64,000 nt of DNA from contig NZ_JBIGIC010000006.1 of the NCBI RefSeq assembly GCF_043555985.1, positions 1-64,000 on the forward strand. The letters are read 5' to 3'. The position numbers and the translations under genes were made by a program. Source of the stretch: Pelomonas candidula. Lineage in GTDB: Bacteria; Pseudomonadota; Gammaproteobacteria; Burkholderiales; Burkholderiaceae_C. Below are positions 42,285-50,252 of this stretch, one piece after another. Within the stretch, counting starts at the first letter, position 1. Each line of letters begins with the position of its first letter. Under the pieces are notes generated by a model that was not told the origin of the DNA, did no database searches, and was given only the letters and a program-made list of their open reading frames with translations.

Positions 42285-43424
42285 ATGACATTCCTGGAAG
42301 AACTGGGGCAGGCGGTACGCCACCAACGCATGCTGATGAAGCATCGGCCCGACCGTGCGCGCTTCCGGCTGCTGATCTACGCCGCCTGGATGCTGTTCTT
42401 CGGCCTGGCCTTCGCCGTGGCAGCCGGTCTGCAGCGTGGCGACCTGGGGGCGGCGCGCTGGTGGCAGGAACAGCTGCCGGCCAACCTGCTCGTCAGCGCC
42501 TGCGTGATGGCCTGCTTCTTCGCCGTGTTCCGCAGCTTCGAGAAGCTGGCGCCGCAGCGCTGGTTGGACACCATCATGGGCTGGCGCGACTGGCGTTCGG
42601 CGGTCTTCTTCTCGGTGGTGTCGATGGGCTGCTCGCTGATCGGCGTCGTCACGGGCCTGCTGTTGGTCGACGTCATCTGGAACGTGCCCAACCTGCGCTA
42701 CGTGCTGGGCAACCTGGGTTTCTGGCGCCAGTTCCTCATCGTGTCGGTGGTGATCTCGAGCATCATGGTCTGGCGCTACCGCGCGCGCCTGAGGCAGCAG
42801 CTGATGCAGGCCCGCGTCACCGAGGCGCAGCTGAGGCTGCTGCAGGGGCAGATCGAGCCGCATTTCCTGTTCAACACGCTGGCCAACGTGCAGAGCCTCA
42901 TCGATTTCGACCCCGGGCGTGCCAAGCTGATGCTGGAGCGCTTCACCGACTATCTGCGGGCCAGCCTGGGCCAGTTGCGCGGCGAGTCGACGACGCTGGC
43001 CCAGGAGTTCGCGATGCTGGAGGCCTATCTGGGCCTGATGCAGCTGCGCATGGGCGAGCGGCTGCGGGTGACGCTGTCGCTGCCGGCGGAGCTGGCCGGT
43101 GTCGAGCTGCAGCCGCTGCTCGTCCAGCCGCTGGTCGAGAACGCCATCCACCATGGACTGGAACCGCAGATCGCCGGGGGCACCGTGGCCGTCAGCGCCC
43201 GCCGCGTGGACGGCCGGCTGTGGATCGAGGTGGCCGACGACGGCCAGGGGCTGGACGGCCCGCGGCGTCGCGGCGGCAATGGCGTCGCCCTCGGCAACAT
43301 CCGTTCGCGCCTGGCCGCACGCTTTGGCCCATCCGCCCAGCTGGAGCTGCTGCCCCGCGAAGGCGGTGGCACGCTTGCTCGCATCCAGTTCCCCCTCTCC
43401 TCCAACGCTGCACCTCAGTCATGA
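42285..43424 (+). CDS. LytS/AlgZ-type sensor histidine kinase
   Basis: A 379-aa membrane kinase. Four hydrophobic segments fill about 25-165, and the HisKA_7TM-less His_kinase (PF06580) domain follows, with His193 in EPHFLFNTLANVQ. The N-box is PLVENAIHHGLEP and the G-boxes ADDGQGLDG and GVALGNIRSRL. Kinases of this family pair with LytTR regulators, and one follows with an ATGA overlap. The start at 42285 lacks a clear ribosome-binding site. AlgZ-like by family; the direct partner and signal are not known. Confidence 0.88.
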   Translation: MTFLEELGQAVRHQRMLMKHRPDRARFRLLIYAAWMLFFGLAFAVAAGLQRGDLGAARWWQEQLPANLLVSACVMACFFAVFRSFEKLAPQRWLDTIMGWRDWRSAVFFSVVSMGCSLIGVVTGLLLVDVIWNVPNLRYVLGNLGFWRQFLIVSVVISSIMVWRYRARLRQQLMQARVTEAQLRLLQGQIEPHFLFNTLANVQSLIDFDPGRAKLMLERFTDYLRASLGQLRGESTTLAQEFAMLEAYLGLMQLRMGERLRVTLSLPAELAGVELQPLLVQPLVENAIHHGLEPQIAGGTVAVSARRVDGRLWIEVADDGQGLDGPRRRGGNGVALGNIRSRLAARFGPSAQLELLPREGGGTLARIQFPLSSNAAPQS

Positions 43425-44173
43425 CCAACGCCCCCACCGCGCTGATTGCCGACGACGAATCCCACCTGGCCCAGTACCTCAAGGCCCAACTGGCCCAGGC
43501 CTGGCCCGAGCTGCAGATCGTCCGCGTCGCGGCCAACGGCGTCGAAGCCGCCGAGGCCATCGCCGAGCTGGAACCTGACCTGGCCTTCCTCGACATCCAG
43601 ATGCCCGGACTGACGGGGTTGGAAGTGGCCCAGGGCATCGAGGGCGCGACGCGAGTCGTCTTCGTGACGGCCTACGACCAGTACGCCGTCGACGCCTTCG
43701 AGGCGCGCGCCGTCGACTACCTGCTCAAGCCGCTGAAGGCCGAGCGGCTGGCGGCCTGCGTCGAGCGGTTGCGGCGCGAGCAGCCCGCCGGTGACGACGC
43801 GCTGGCCGAGACGCTGAAGCGGCTGCTGCCCGTGGCGAACGCGGCGCCCCGGCTGCGCTACATCCGCGCGGCGCAGGGCGAGCTGATGCACCAGGTGCCG
43901 GTCGATGAGGTGCTGTTCTTCCACGCCGACGACAAGTACACCATCGTGCAGACGGCCACGGCCGAGCACCTGATCCGCACGCCCATCTTCGAGCTCGCCG
44001 GCCAGCTGGACCCCGACCGCTTCTGGCAGGTGCACCGCTCCACGATCATCAATCTCGATCACCTCGCCGGTACGCGCCGCGACGAACAGAGCCGTCTGTT
44101 CGTGCGCATCCGCGGGCAGGGCAGGGAGCTGCCGGTCAGCCGGGCCTACGTGCACCTGTTCAAGGCGATGTAG
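43421..44173 (+). CDS. LytTR-family response regulator (AlgR/LytT-like)
   Basis: A 250-aa regulator: receiver domain with Asp58 in LAFLDIQMPG and FVTAYDQYAVDAFEARAVDYLLKPL, then a LytTR DNA-binding domain (about 150-250; VLFFHADDKYTIVQT, FWQVHRSTIINLDHL). It is encoded in an overlapping pair with the kinase upstream. Members control exopolysaccharide, pili and autolysis genes; in this window algC and the MSHA cluster are plausible targets but no site is shown. Confidence 0.92.
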   Translation: MTNAPTALIADDESHLAQYLKAQLAQAWPELQIVRVAANGVEAAEAIAELEPDLAFLDIQMPGLTGLEVAQGIEGATRVVFVTAYDQYAVDAFEARAVDYLLKPLKAERLAACVERLRREQPAGDDALAETLKRLLPVANAAPRLRYIRAAQGELMHQVPVDEVLFFHADDKYTIVQTATAEHLIRTPIFELAGQLDPDRFWQVHRSTIINLDHLAGTRRDEQSRLFVRIRGQGRELPVSRAYVHLFKAM

Positions 44174-44223
44174 AGGTCGCCGGGGCAGCGCTAGAGTCGG
44201 GGGGCGAAACGAGAGCCCTCAAG

Positions 44224-44988
44224 ATGCTGCGTCGTGACCTGCTGCTGTTGTCCGTTCCGGCGGGCATGCCCGCGCCCGTCAAGGCGCAGCAGCATCCGAA
44301 CGACGCCGCCGAGCGCACGCCGCCGCTGGAATGGGTCGCCGGCGACTTGCCGCCTTTTGCCTGGCGCGCGCCGGGCGGCGCGCGTGGCTATGCGCATGAC
44401 CTGATGCTGCTGATGGCCCGGCAGCTCGGTCGCCCCGCGCAGGTGACCTACTACCCCTGGGCCCGCGCCGTGCAGCTGACCGAGCGCAGCGACCACGTCG
44501 GCATCTTTCCGCTGGCGCGCACGCCGGATCGCGAGAAGCGCTTCCAGTGGCTCGTGCCGCTGATGACGACGCGCTACGTGCTGGTCACGACTGCCACGGA
44601 GCGCCGGCTGGTCCTGAGCCAGTTGCGGCTGCTGCGCGTGGGCGTGCTGCGCGGGTCGCCCATCGTGCGCAACCTGCAAGGCGAGCACTTCCAGACCATC
44701 ATCGAAGGCAAGGACTACAAGGACCTGCTGCGCATGCTTGTCGGAGGCACGCTGGATGCTGTCTACGCCGGTGCCTCGATGATCGAAGCGGCGATGGACG
44801 AATACGGCTATGCGCGTCAGCGGTTCACCACCCATCTGGCGCTCGGTGAGGCCAAGCTCTACATGGCGGCCTCGCTCGCACTGGCGCCAGAGGAGGCCAG
44901 GCGCTGGCAGAAGGCCTACCAGCAGCTGGAGGAGGACGGCAGCGTCGAGCGGCTGCGGCGGCGCTACTTCGCCGCTGAAAAGCACTGA
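44224..44988 (+). CDS. Periplasmic substrate-binding-like protein (SBP_bac_3)
   Basis: A 254-aa protein with a poor or short signal region (MLRRDLLLLSVPAGMPAPVKAQ). The rest fits the type II periplasmic binding fold of family 3 solute-binding proteins (LEWVAGDLPPFAW, YPWARAVQL, FPLARTPDREKRFQWLVPL, VGVLRGSPIVRNL). There is no ABC permease or ATPase next to it, so it may be an orphan sensor or binding protein. Ligand unknown. Confidence 0.7.
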   Translation: MLRRDLLLLSVPAGMPAPVKAQQHPNDAAERTPPLEWVAGDLPPFAWRAPGGARGYAHDLMLLMARQLGRPAQVTYYPWARAVQLTERSDHVGIFPLARTPDREKRFQWLVPLMTTRYVLVTTATERRLVLSQLRLLRVGVLRGSPIVRNLQGEHFQTIIEGKDYKDLLRMLVGGTLDAVYAGASMIEAAMDEYGYARQRFTTHLALGEAKLYMAASLALAPEEARRWQKAYQQLEEDGSVERLRRRYFAAEKH

Positions 44989-45047
44989 CGTGTCAGCGTG
45001 TCCGGAAACGGCCAGTCATGCTGGGGGGCGAGGCCTAGACTGCAGCC

Positions 45048-46508
45048 ATGCTTTCCAGCCCACTTCCGCCCGATGCCGCCTACGCCGCCCTGCAGGCGCA
45101 CGACGCGCGCTTCGACGGGCGGCTCTACGTGGGTGTCACGTCCACCGGCATCTACTGCCGCCCCGTCTGCCGCGTGCGCCTGCCGCGGCGCGAGAACTGC
45201 CGCTTCTTCTCGACGGCTGCGCAAGCCGAGGCCGAGCGCTTCAGGCCCTGCATGAAATGCCGCCCCGAGCTGGCTCCGCGCGCCTTGCCGTGGACGACGA
45301 TGGACGCCTCGCGCACGCTGGCGCAGCAGGCTGCCGCGTGGCTGGACAGCTGCGATGACGCCGAGGCGAGCGTCGAAGACCTGGCCAGGCACCTCGGCAT
45401 CACGAGCCGCCATCTGCGCCGCATCTTCCAGGCCGAGCACGGCGTATCGCCGCTGCAATACCTGCAGACGCGCCGCCTGCTGCTGGCCAAGGCGCTGCTG
45501 ACCGACAGCACGCTGCCCGTGCAGGAGGTGGCGTACGCGGCCGGCTTTGCCAGCCTGCGGCGCTTCAATGCCGCCTTCGTCGAGCACTACCGGCTGCAGC
45601 CCACAGCCTTTCGTCGTGTCGGCAAGGAGGGCGGCGGCACGGCACCGATGTCGCGGCTGCGGCTGAGCTATCGCGAGCCCTATGACGTAGCCGGCGTGCT
45701 GGCCTTCCTCGCGCCGCGGGCCATCGCCGGCGTCGAGAAGGTCGAGGACGGCGCCGTCACGCGCTCGCTGGCGCTGATGCACGCAGGCCAGCGCCATGCC
45801 GGCTGGCTGCGCGTGTGCTTCGAGCGGGCAGGGGAGGTGGCCGTCGAGTTGTCGCCCACGCTGTGGCCGGCCGTCGGTTCGCTGCTGCCGCTGCTGCGCC
45901 GCTGGCTGGACCTGGATGCCGAGCCCGAGGCCATCGCGGCGGCGCTGGGCGAGGGCGGCGTGCCGGGCCAGCGCCTGCCGGGCTGCGTGGATCGCTTCGA
46001 GCTGACCGTGCGCGCCGTGCTGGGCCAGCAGGTGACGGTGGCTGCCGCGCGGACGCTGGCGGGCCGCTTCGTCGAGCGCTTCGGCGAGCCATTGGCTGAA
46101 TCTGATTTGGCGCCAGAAGGCTGCCAGCGCCTGTTCCCGACGCCCGAGCGCATCGCCGCCGTGACGCGCGACGACATCGCGTCGCTGGGCATCATCAGCC
46201 GTCGTGCGGACAGCCTCATCGCGCTCGCTCAGGCCTGGCCGACGCTGGCCTTTGCGCGCCGTGAGGGCACGCCCGAGGCCGCCGCCGAGGCGCTGACGCA
46301 GATCCCCGGCATCGGCCCGTGGACCGCCGGCTACATGCTGATGCGCGGCTGGAGCTGGCCCGACGCCTTTCCGCCCGGTGACGTCGTGCTGCGCAAGGCG
46401 CTCAGTGCGGGTGGTGCGCCCGTCTCGCCCAAGGCCTACCTCGAAGCCGCGGAACGCTACCGGCCCTACCGCAGCTACGCCGTCCTTCATCTCTGGAGAC
46501 ACGCATGA
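45048..46508 (+). CDS. Ada-AlkA fusion: methyl-DNA sensor, AraC-type regulator and 3-methyladenine glycosylase
   Basis: A 486-aa, three-part protein. The N-terminal Ada zinc domain has Cys37, Cys41, Cys68 and Cys71 (TGIYCRPVC, RPCMKC), so it can take methyl groups from phosphotriesters. An AraC-type HTH pair follows (about 100-190). The C-terminal AlkA glycosylase (about 200-486) has the helix-hairpin-helix LTQIPGIGPWTAGYM and probable catalytic Asp445 in PPGDVVLRK. This domain order is known for AdaA-AlkA style fusions. It is likely an inducer and an enzyme of the adaptive alkylation response, coupled to ogt. Confidence 0.9.
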   Translation: MLSSPLPPDAAYAALQAHDARFDGRLYVGVTSTGIYCRPVCRVRLPRRENCRFFSTAAQAEAERFRPCMKCRPELAPRALPWTTMDASRTLAQQAAAWLDSCDDAEASVEDLARHLGITSRHLRRIFQAEHGVSPLQYLQTRRLLLAKALLTDSTLPVQEVAYAAGFASLRRFNAAFVEHYRLQPTAFRRVGKEGGGTAPMSRLRLSYREPYDVAGVLAFLAPRAIAGVEKVEDGAVTRSLALMHAGQRHAGWLRVCFERAGEVAVELSPTLWPAVGSLLPLLRRWLDLDAEPEAIAAALGEGGVPGQRLPGCVDRFELTVRAVLGQQVTVAAARTLAGRFVERFGEPLAESDLAPEGCQRLFPTPERIAAVTRDDIASLGIISRRADSLIALAQAWPTLAFARREGTPEAAAEALTQIPGIGPWTAGYMLMRGWSWPDAFPPGDVVLRKALSAGGAPVSPKAYLEAAERYRPYRSYAVLHLWRHA

Positions 46509-46999
46509 ACATGCAACACCACATCCTGCAGCGCCGCATCGACACGCCGCTGGGCCCGCTGACCGCCGCGCGCAGCGCCGCCGGCCTGTCGGGCCTGTGG
46601 TTCGACGGGCAGAAGCATCACCCTGGCGACCTCGACGTGCCCGAGGACGACGGTCGCGACCCGGTGCTGTCCGCCACCGCCGCCGCGCTGACGGCCTATT
46701 TCGGCGGCAAGCCGTTCACGCTGCCGCCGCTGGACCCGGCGGGCACGGCCTTCCAGCGCGAGGTCTGGAAAGTGCTGCTGAGCATCGAGCCCGGCCATCC
46801 GTCCACCTACGGCGCGCTGGCCGAAAGGCTGGGCCGCGCCAGCGCCGCCCGTGCGCTGGGTGCGGCCGTGGGGCGCAACCCGATCTCGGTGCTGGTGCCC
46901 TGCCACCGCGTCGTCGGCGCCGATGGCTCGCTGACCGGCTATGCCGGTGGGCTGGCGCGCAAGCAGGCCTTGCTGGCCCTGGAGGGCGCGGCGGCATGA
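46505..46999 (+). CDS. ogt: Methylated-DNA-[protein]-cysteine S-methyltransferase
   Basis: A 164-aa suicide alkyltransferase that takes methyl from O6-methylguanine onto Cys133 in the PCHRV active site. The DNA-binding helix TYGALAERLGRASAARALGAAVGRNP is present. It overlaps the Ada-AlkA gene by 4 nt and its stop overlaps the EamA start, so the three are co-translated. The Ada-AlkA fusion has no C-terminal PCHRV domain, so this protein supplies it. Confidence 0.95.
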   Translation: MNMQHHILQRRIDTPLGPLTAARSAAGLSGLWFDGQKHHPGDLDVPEDDGRDPVLSATAAALTAYFGGKPFTLPPLDPAGTAFQREVWKVLLSIEPGHPSTYGALAERLGRASAARALGAAVGRNPISVLVPCHRVVGADGSLTGYAGGLARKQALLALEGAAA

Positions 47000-47925
47000 A
47001 GCCTTTCGACATCGGCGAGCTGGTGCTGCTGGCCGCACTCTGGGGCGCGTCCTTCCTGTTCATGCGGCTGGGCGTGCACGAGTTCGGGCCCGTCGCACTG
47101 GCCGCCGTGCGCGTCGGCCTGGCCAGCGTCATGCTGATCCCGCTGCTCGCGTCGCGCGGCCTGCTGGGTGAGCTGCGCACGCACTGGCAGGGCCTGCTGC
47201 TCGTCGGCGCGCTGAACGGTGCGATCCCGTTCGCGCTGTTCTCGTTTGCGGCGTTGTCCATCACGGCGGGGCTGTCCAGCATCGTCAACGCGACGACGCC
47301 GCTGTGGACGGCCGTCGTCGCCTTCGTCTGGCTGCGCCAGGGGCTCACCCCGCTGCGCGCGCTGGGCCTCGTCGTCGGCTTTGCCGGCGTGGCCTTCCTG
47401 GCCTGGGACAAGGCCAGCTTCAAGCCTGGTGCCGACCACTCGGGCCTGCTGGCCGTGCTGGCCTGTGCGGGCGCGACGCTGTGCTACGGCGTTGCGGCGA
47501 ACGCGACCCGGCGTTTTCTCTCCGGCGTGCCGCCGCTGGTCGTCGCCACCGGCAGCCAGGTGGCCGCGGCGCTGTTGCTGGCGGTGCCGGCGGCCTGGTT
47601 GTGGCCTGCCGCGCAGCCCAGCGGTGCCGCCTGGGGCGCCGTGCTGGCGCTGGCGGCGCTGTGCACGGCGCTGGCCTACATCATGTACTTCCGCCTGATG
47701 AGCCGCGTAGGCCCGACGAACGCGGTGTCGGTGACCTTCCTGATCCCGCTGTTCGCCATCCTGTGGGGCGCCATCTTCCTCGGCGAAGCCATCACGGCGC
47801 AGATGGCGGTGGGCGGTGCCATCGTGCTGGCGGGCATCGCGCTGGCGTTGGGGTTGGCGGGACGAAGCCCCGGTAAGCAGCCTGATTTTCCGACCGCAAT
47901 GAAGGGACGGGCGAAACGGTGGTAG
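46996..47925 (+). CDS. EamA/DMT family transporter
   Basis: A 309-aa inner-membrane protein with about ten transmembrane helices in two EamA repeats (LLAALWGASFLFMRLG at the start of the first; LAALCTALAYIMYFRLMSRVG in the second). It is a drug/metabolite exporter of unknown substrate. The ATG overlaps the ogt stop (ATGA). The functional link to DNA repair is unclear, and it may simply be co-transcribed. Confidence 0.88.
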   Translation: MKPFDIGELVLLAALWGASFLFMRLGVHEFGPVALAAVRVGLASVMLIPLLASRGLLGELRTHWQGLLLVGALNGAIPFALFSFAALSITAGLSSIVNATTPLWTAVVAFVWLRQGLTPLRALGLVVGFAGVAFLAWDKASFKPGADHSGLLAVLACAGATLCYGVAANATRRFLSGVPPLVVATGSQVAAALLLAVPAAWLWPAAQPSGAAWGAVLALAALCTALAYIMYFRLMSRVGPTNAVSVTFLIPLFAILWGAIFLGEAITAQMAVGGAIVLAGIALALGLAGRSPGKQPDFPTAMKGRAKRW

Positions 47926-47942
47926 CGTGCGGCCACAATCAT

Positions 47943-47956
47943 TGGTAGCGCTACCT
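47943..47956. promoter_or_regulatory. LacI-family operator upstream of the beta-helix/VOC/CE15 operon
   Basis: TGGTAGCGCTACCT, containing a perfect 12-bp dyad GGTAGCGCTACC at 47944-47955. It is 21 bp before the beta-helix start codon and 17 bp after the EamA stop. It matches the sites at GH51, GH2 and lacI. Confidence 0.7.
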
Positions 47957-47977
47957 TCGATGGCGCCAGGAGACTGC

Positions 47978-49825
47978 ATGACATCCCCGTTCCCTGCTCG
48001 CGGCCTGCGCCGCTGTGCTTTCGTGCTCAGCCTGCTGGCGGCCCAGTTCTTGTCCGCGCCGCTCGCGTCGGCCCAGCCGTCGGGCGGCCCCTACGGCCCG
48101 ATCCCGCAGCGCTACGCGTTGCCGAAGGCTGCGCACGTCTACATCGTCGCGCCCGACGGCAAGGCGGACGCCGCCGGTTCGCTCGCTGAGCCGACGAGCC
48201 TCGAATCGGCGATCGCCCGCGTCGTGACAAACGACGCCATCGTCATGCGCGGCGGCACCTACCGCACCGGCGGGTTGCAGCTGAACCAGGGCATCACGAT
48301 CCAGCCCTACCTCGACGAGACACCGGTGCTGAAGGGCACGCGCGTCGCGACCGACTGGGAGCCCCTGCCGAACAACGTCTGGCGCACGAAGTGGTCCACG
48401 CTGTTCCCTGCGGCCCCGCTGGGCTGGTGGCGGGCGGAGCGCGAGGGCATGCTGACGCCGCTGCACCGCTTCAACAACGACCGGGTCTTCGTCGATGGCG
48501 AGCCGCTGCACTCCGCCGGCTGGCCGGGCGAGGTCGGTAGCAAGGGCTTCTTCGTCGATTACGCCAAGGGCTATGTCTACATCGGCGTGAACCCGGCCGG
48601 CCGCACCGTGGAGATCACGGCGCACGACGTCGCGCTGCACCGCCCGTCGCGCGCCGTGAATGGCAGGCCGTCGGACCGCAAGGGTTTCACGCTGCGTGGC
48701 GTCACGCTGACGCAGTACGCCTACCGCGCCATCGACATCGAGGGCAAGAAGCCCGCGGTGCCGGTGTCCGAGGAACCGACCGACGACCCGGTCGGCCCGT
48801 CTCCCGAGGCCGACCACGGCAAGGAGGTCGTCGGCACGACGCTGGAGAACGTGACGATCACGTACTGCTCGCGCGTGGCTGGCTACTTCCGCGGCGACAA
48901 GCTCGTCATCCGCAACTCGCTCATCAGCGACACCAGCACCGAAGGCATCTACGTCATCGGTTCGTCCGACGTGCTCCTGGAGCGCAACATCATCAGGCGC
49001 AACAACGTCGAGAAGCTGACCGGCTATTACCCGTCGGCCGTGAAGATCTTCAACCAGTCCTACCGCGTCACGGTGCGCGACAACCTCATCGTCGAGCAGC
49101 CCAACTCCAACGGCGTCTGGTACGACGTGGGCAACGTCGATGGCGTGTTCGTCAACAACTACGTCGAGGGGGCGATGGCCGGGCTGTTCTTCGAGATCAG
49201 CAAGGGCATCACGGTCGCCGGCAACGTGTTCGTCAACAACCAGCAGGGCATCCGCATCCTGAACAGCTCGGGCGCCAAGGTGCTGCACAACACCTTCGTC
49301 GATTCCCAGGTGCTGATCGACCGCAACGAGCGCAGTGCGCAGGGCGACCACTTCGGCTGGCATCCGCAGACGGGGCCGGACGTCAACGATCGCGTGGGCC
49401 ATGTCTTCGAGGGCAACCTGCTGGTGGCCGGCGCCGGCCTGAAGGGGCCGCTGTTGCGCTTCGAGCAGTCGCCGGTCACCTGCGGCAAGGTCACGCAGGC
49501 GATGACGAACCGTGTCGACGGCAACGTGTACATCCGCGCGGGCAGCGGGCAGCCGCTGATCAGCTGGGCGCCGGTGCCCGGCGCGAACTGCCTGGCCACG
49601 TTCGCCAGCCTCGACGCCTTCCGTCAGACCGTGCCCGGCGTGGAGGCCACGGGCAGGTCGCTGCCGGGCTACGACGGTGCCGTGTTCAGCAGCCCCGAGC
49701 TGCGCCGCTTCGAGCTGGCGCGCGTGCCGGAAGGCGTGCAGCCGCTGCCGGTGGCGCCGGAGCTGCGCAAGCTGCTCGGCTGGGACGCCACGCATCTGCC
49801 CGGCGCGCTGCCGGCAGCCCGTTGA
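47978..49825 (+). CDS. Secreted right-handed parallel beta-helix protein
   Basis: A 615-aa exported protein, signal peptide ending PLASA (about 34), start ATG after AGGAG. The middle and C-terminal regions show regular beta-helix turns with Asn ladders (VTVRDNLIVE, VDGVFVNNYVE, ITVAGNVFVNN, AKVLHNTFVDS), the fold of pectate lyases and related polysaccharide-active enzymes. No family-specific catalytic set was identified, so lyase, hydrolase or binding protein is open. It heads an operon with a VOC protein and a CE15 esterase under a LacI-type operator. Plant cell-wall polysaccharide is a likely substrate by context. Confidence 0.7.
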   Translation: MTSPFPARGLRRCAFVLSLLAAQFLSAPLASAQPSGGPYGPIPQRYALPKAAHVYIVAPDGKADAAGSLAEPTSLESAIARVVTNDAIVMRGGTYRTGGLQLNQGITIQPYLDETPVLKGTRVATDWEPLPNNVWRTKWSTLFPAAPLGWWRAEREGMLTPLHRFNNDRVFVDGEPLHSAGWPGEVGSKGFFVDYAKGYVYIGVNPAGRTVEITAHDVALHRPSRAVNGRPSDRKGFTLRGVTLTQYAYRAIDIEGKKPAVPVSEEPTDDPVGPSPEADHGKEVVGTTLENVTITYCSRVAGYFRGDKLVIRNSLISDTSTEGIYVIGSSDVLLERNIIRRNNVEKLTGYYPSAVKIFNQSYRVTVRDNLIVEQPNSNGVWYDVGNVDGVFVNNYVEGAMAGLFFEISKGITVAGNVFVNNQQGIRILNSSGAKVLHNTFVDSQVLIDRNERSAQGDHFGWHPQTGPDVNDRVGHVFEGNLLVAGAGLKGPLLRFEQSPVTCGKVTQAMTNRVDGNVYIRAGSGQPLISWAPVPGANCLATFASLDAFRQTVPGVEATGRSLPGYDGAVFSSPELRRFELARVPEGVQPLPVAPELRKLLGWDATHLPGALPAAR

Positions 49826-49838
49826 CAGGGAGCGCACC

Positions 49839-50252
49839 ATGCACTTCAAGCGCATCGCCCACGTCTGCCTGCACGTGACGGATCTGCAGCGCTCGCTGGC
49901 CTACTACGGCCGGCTGGGCTTCACCGAGGTCTTCCACTTCACGCGCAAAGGCAGGGACTTCGGCCGCTACCTGCAGGTGGCGGACCAATGCTTCCTCGAG
50001 CTGTTCGAGGAGCCCGGCCGTGGCCCGGTCGTCAACAACGGCATCGTCCACTTCTGCCTGGAGACCGACAACCTGCAGGCGCTGATGGCCTTCCTCGACG
50101 CGCAAGGCGTGTCCTACACGGCACCGAAGCTGGGCGGCGACTTCACATGGCAGATCTGGCTGGAAGACCCTGACGGCAACAAGTTCGAGGTCCACGCCTA
50201 CACCGACAGGAGCATGCAGCAGCACGGCGGCACGATGGAGGCCGACTGGTGA
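49839..50252 (+). CDS. VOC (glyoxalase/bleomycin-resistance) family protein
   Basis: A 137-aa protein with the paired beta-alpha-beta-beta-beta repeats of the vicinal oxygen chelate fold (HVCLHVTDLQRSLAYYGRLGFTEVF; WLEDPDGNKFEVHAY). Its ribosome-binding site (AGGGAG) is 13 nt after the beta-helix stop, and its own stop overlaps the CE15 start. The metal ligands typical of the family look present, but the substrate is unknown. Its place between two polysaccharide-active genes suggests a catabolic or detoxifying step on a sugar or aromatic product. Confidence 0.75.
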   Translation: MHFKRIAHVCLHVTDLQRSLAYYGRLGFTEVFHFTRKGRDFGRYLQVADQCFLELFEEPGRGPVVNNGIVHFCLETDNLQALMAFLDAQGVSYTAPKLGGDFTWQIWLEDPDGNKFEVHAYTDRSMQQHGGTMEADW

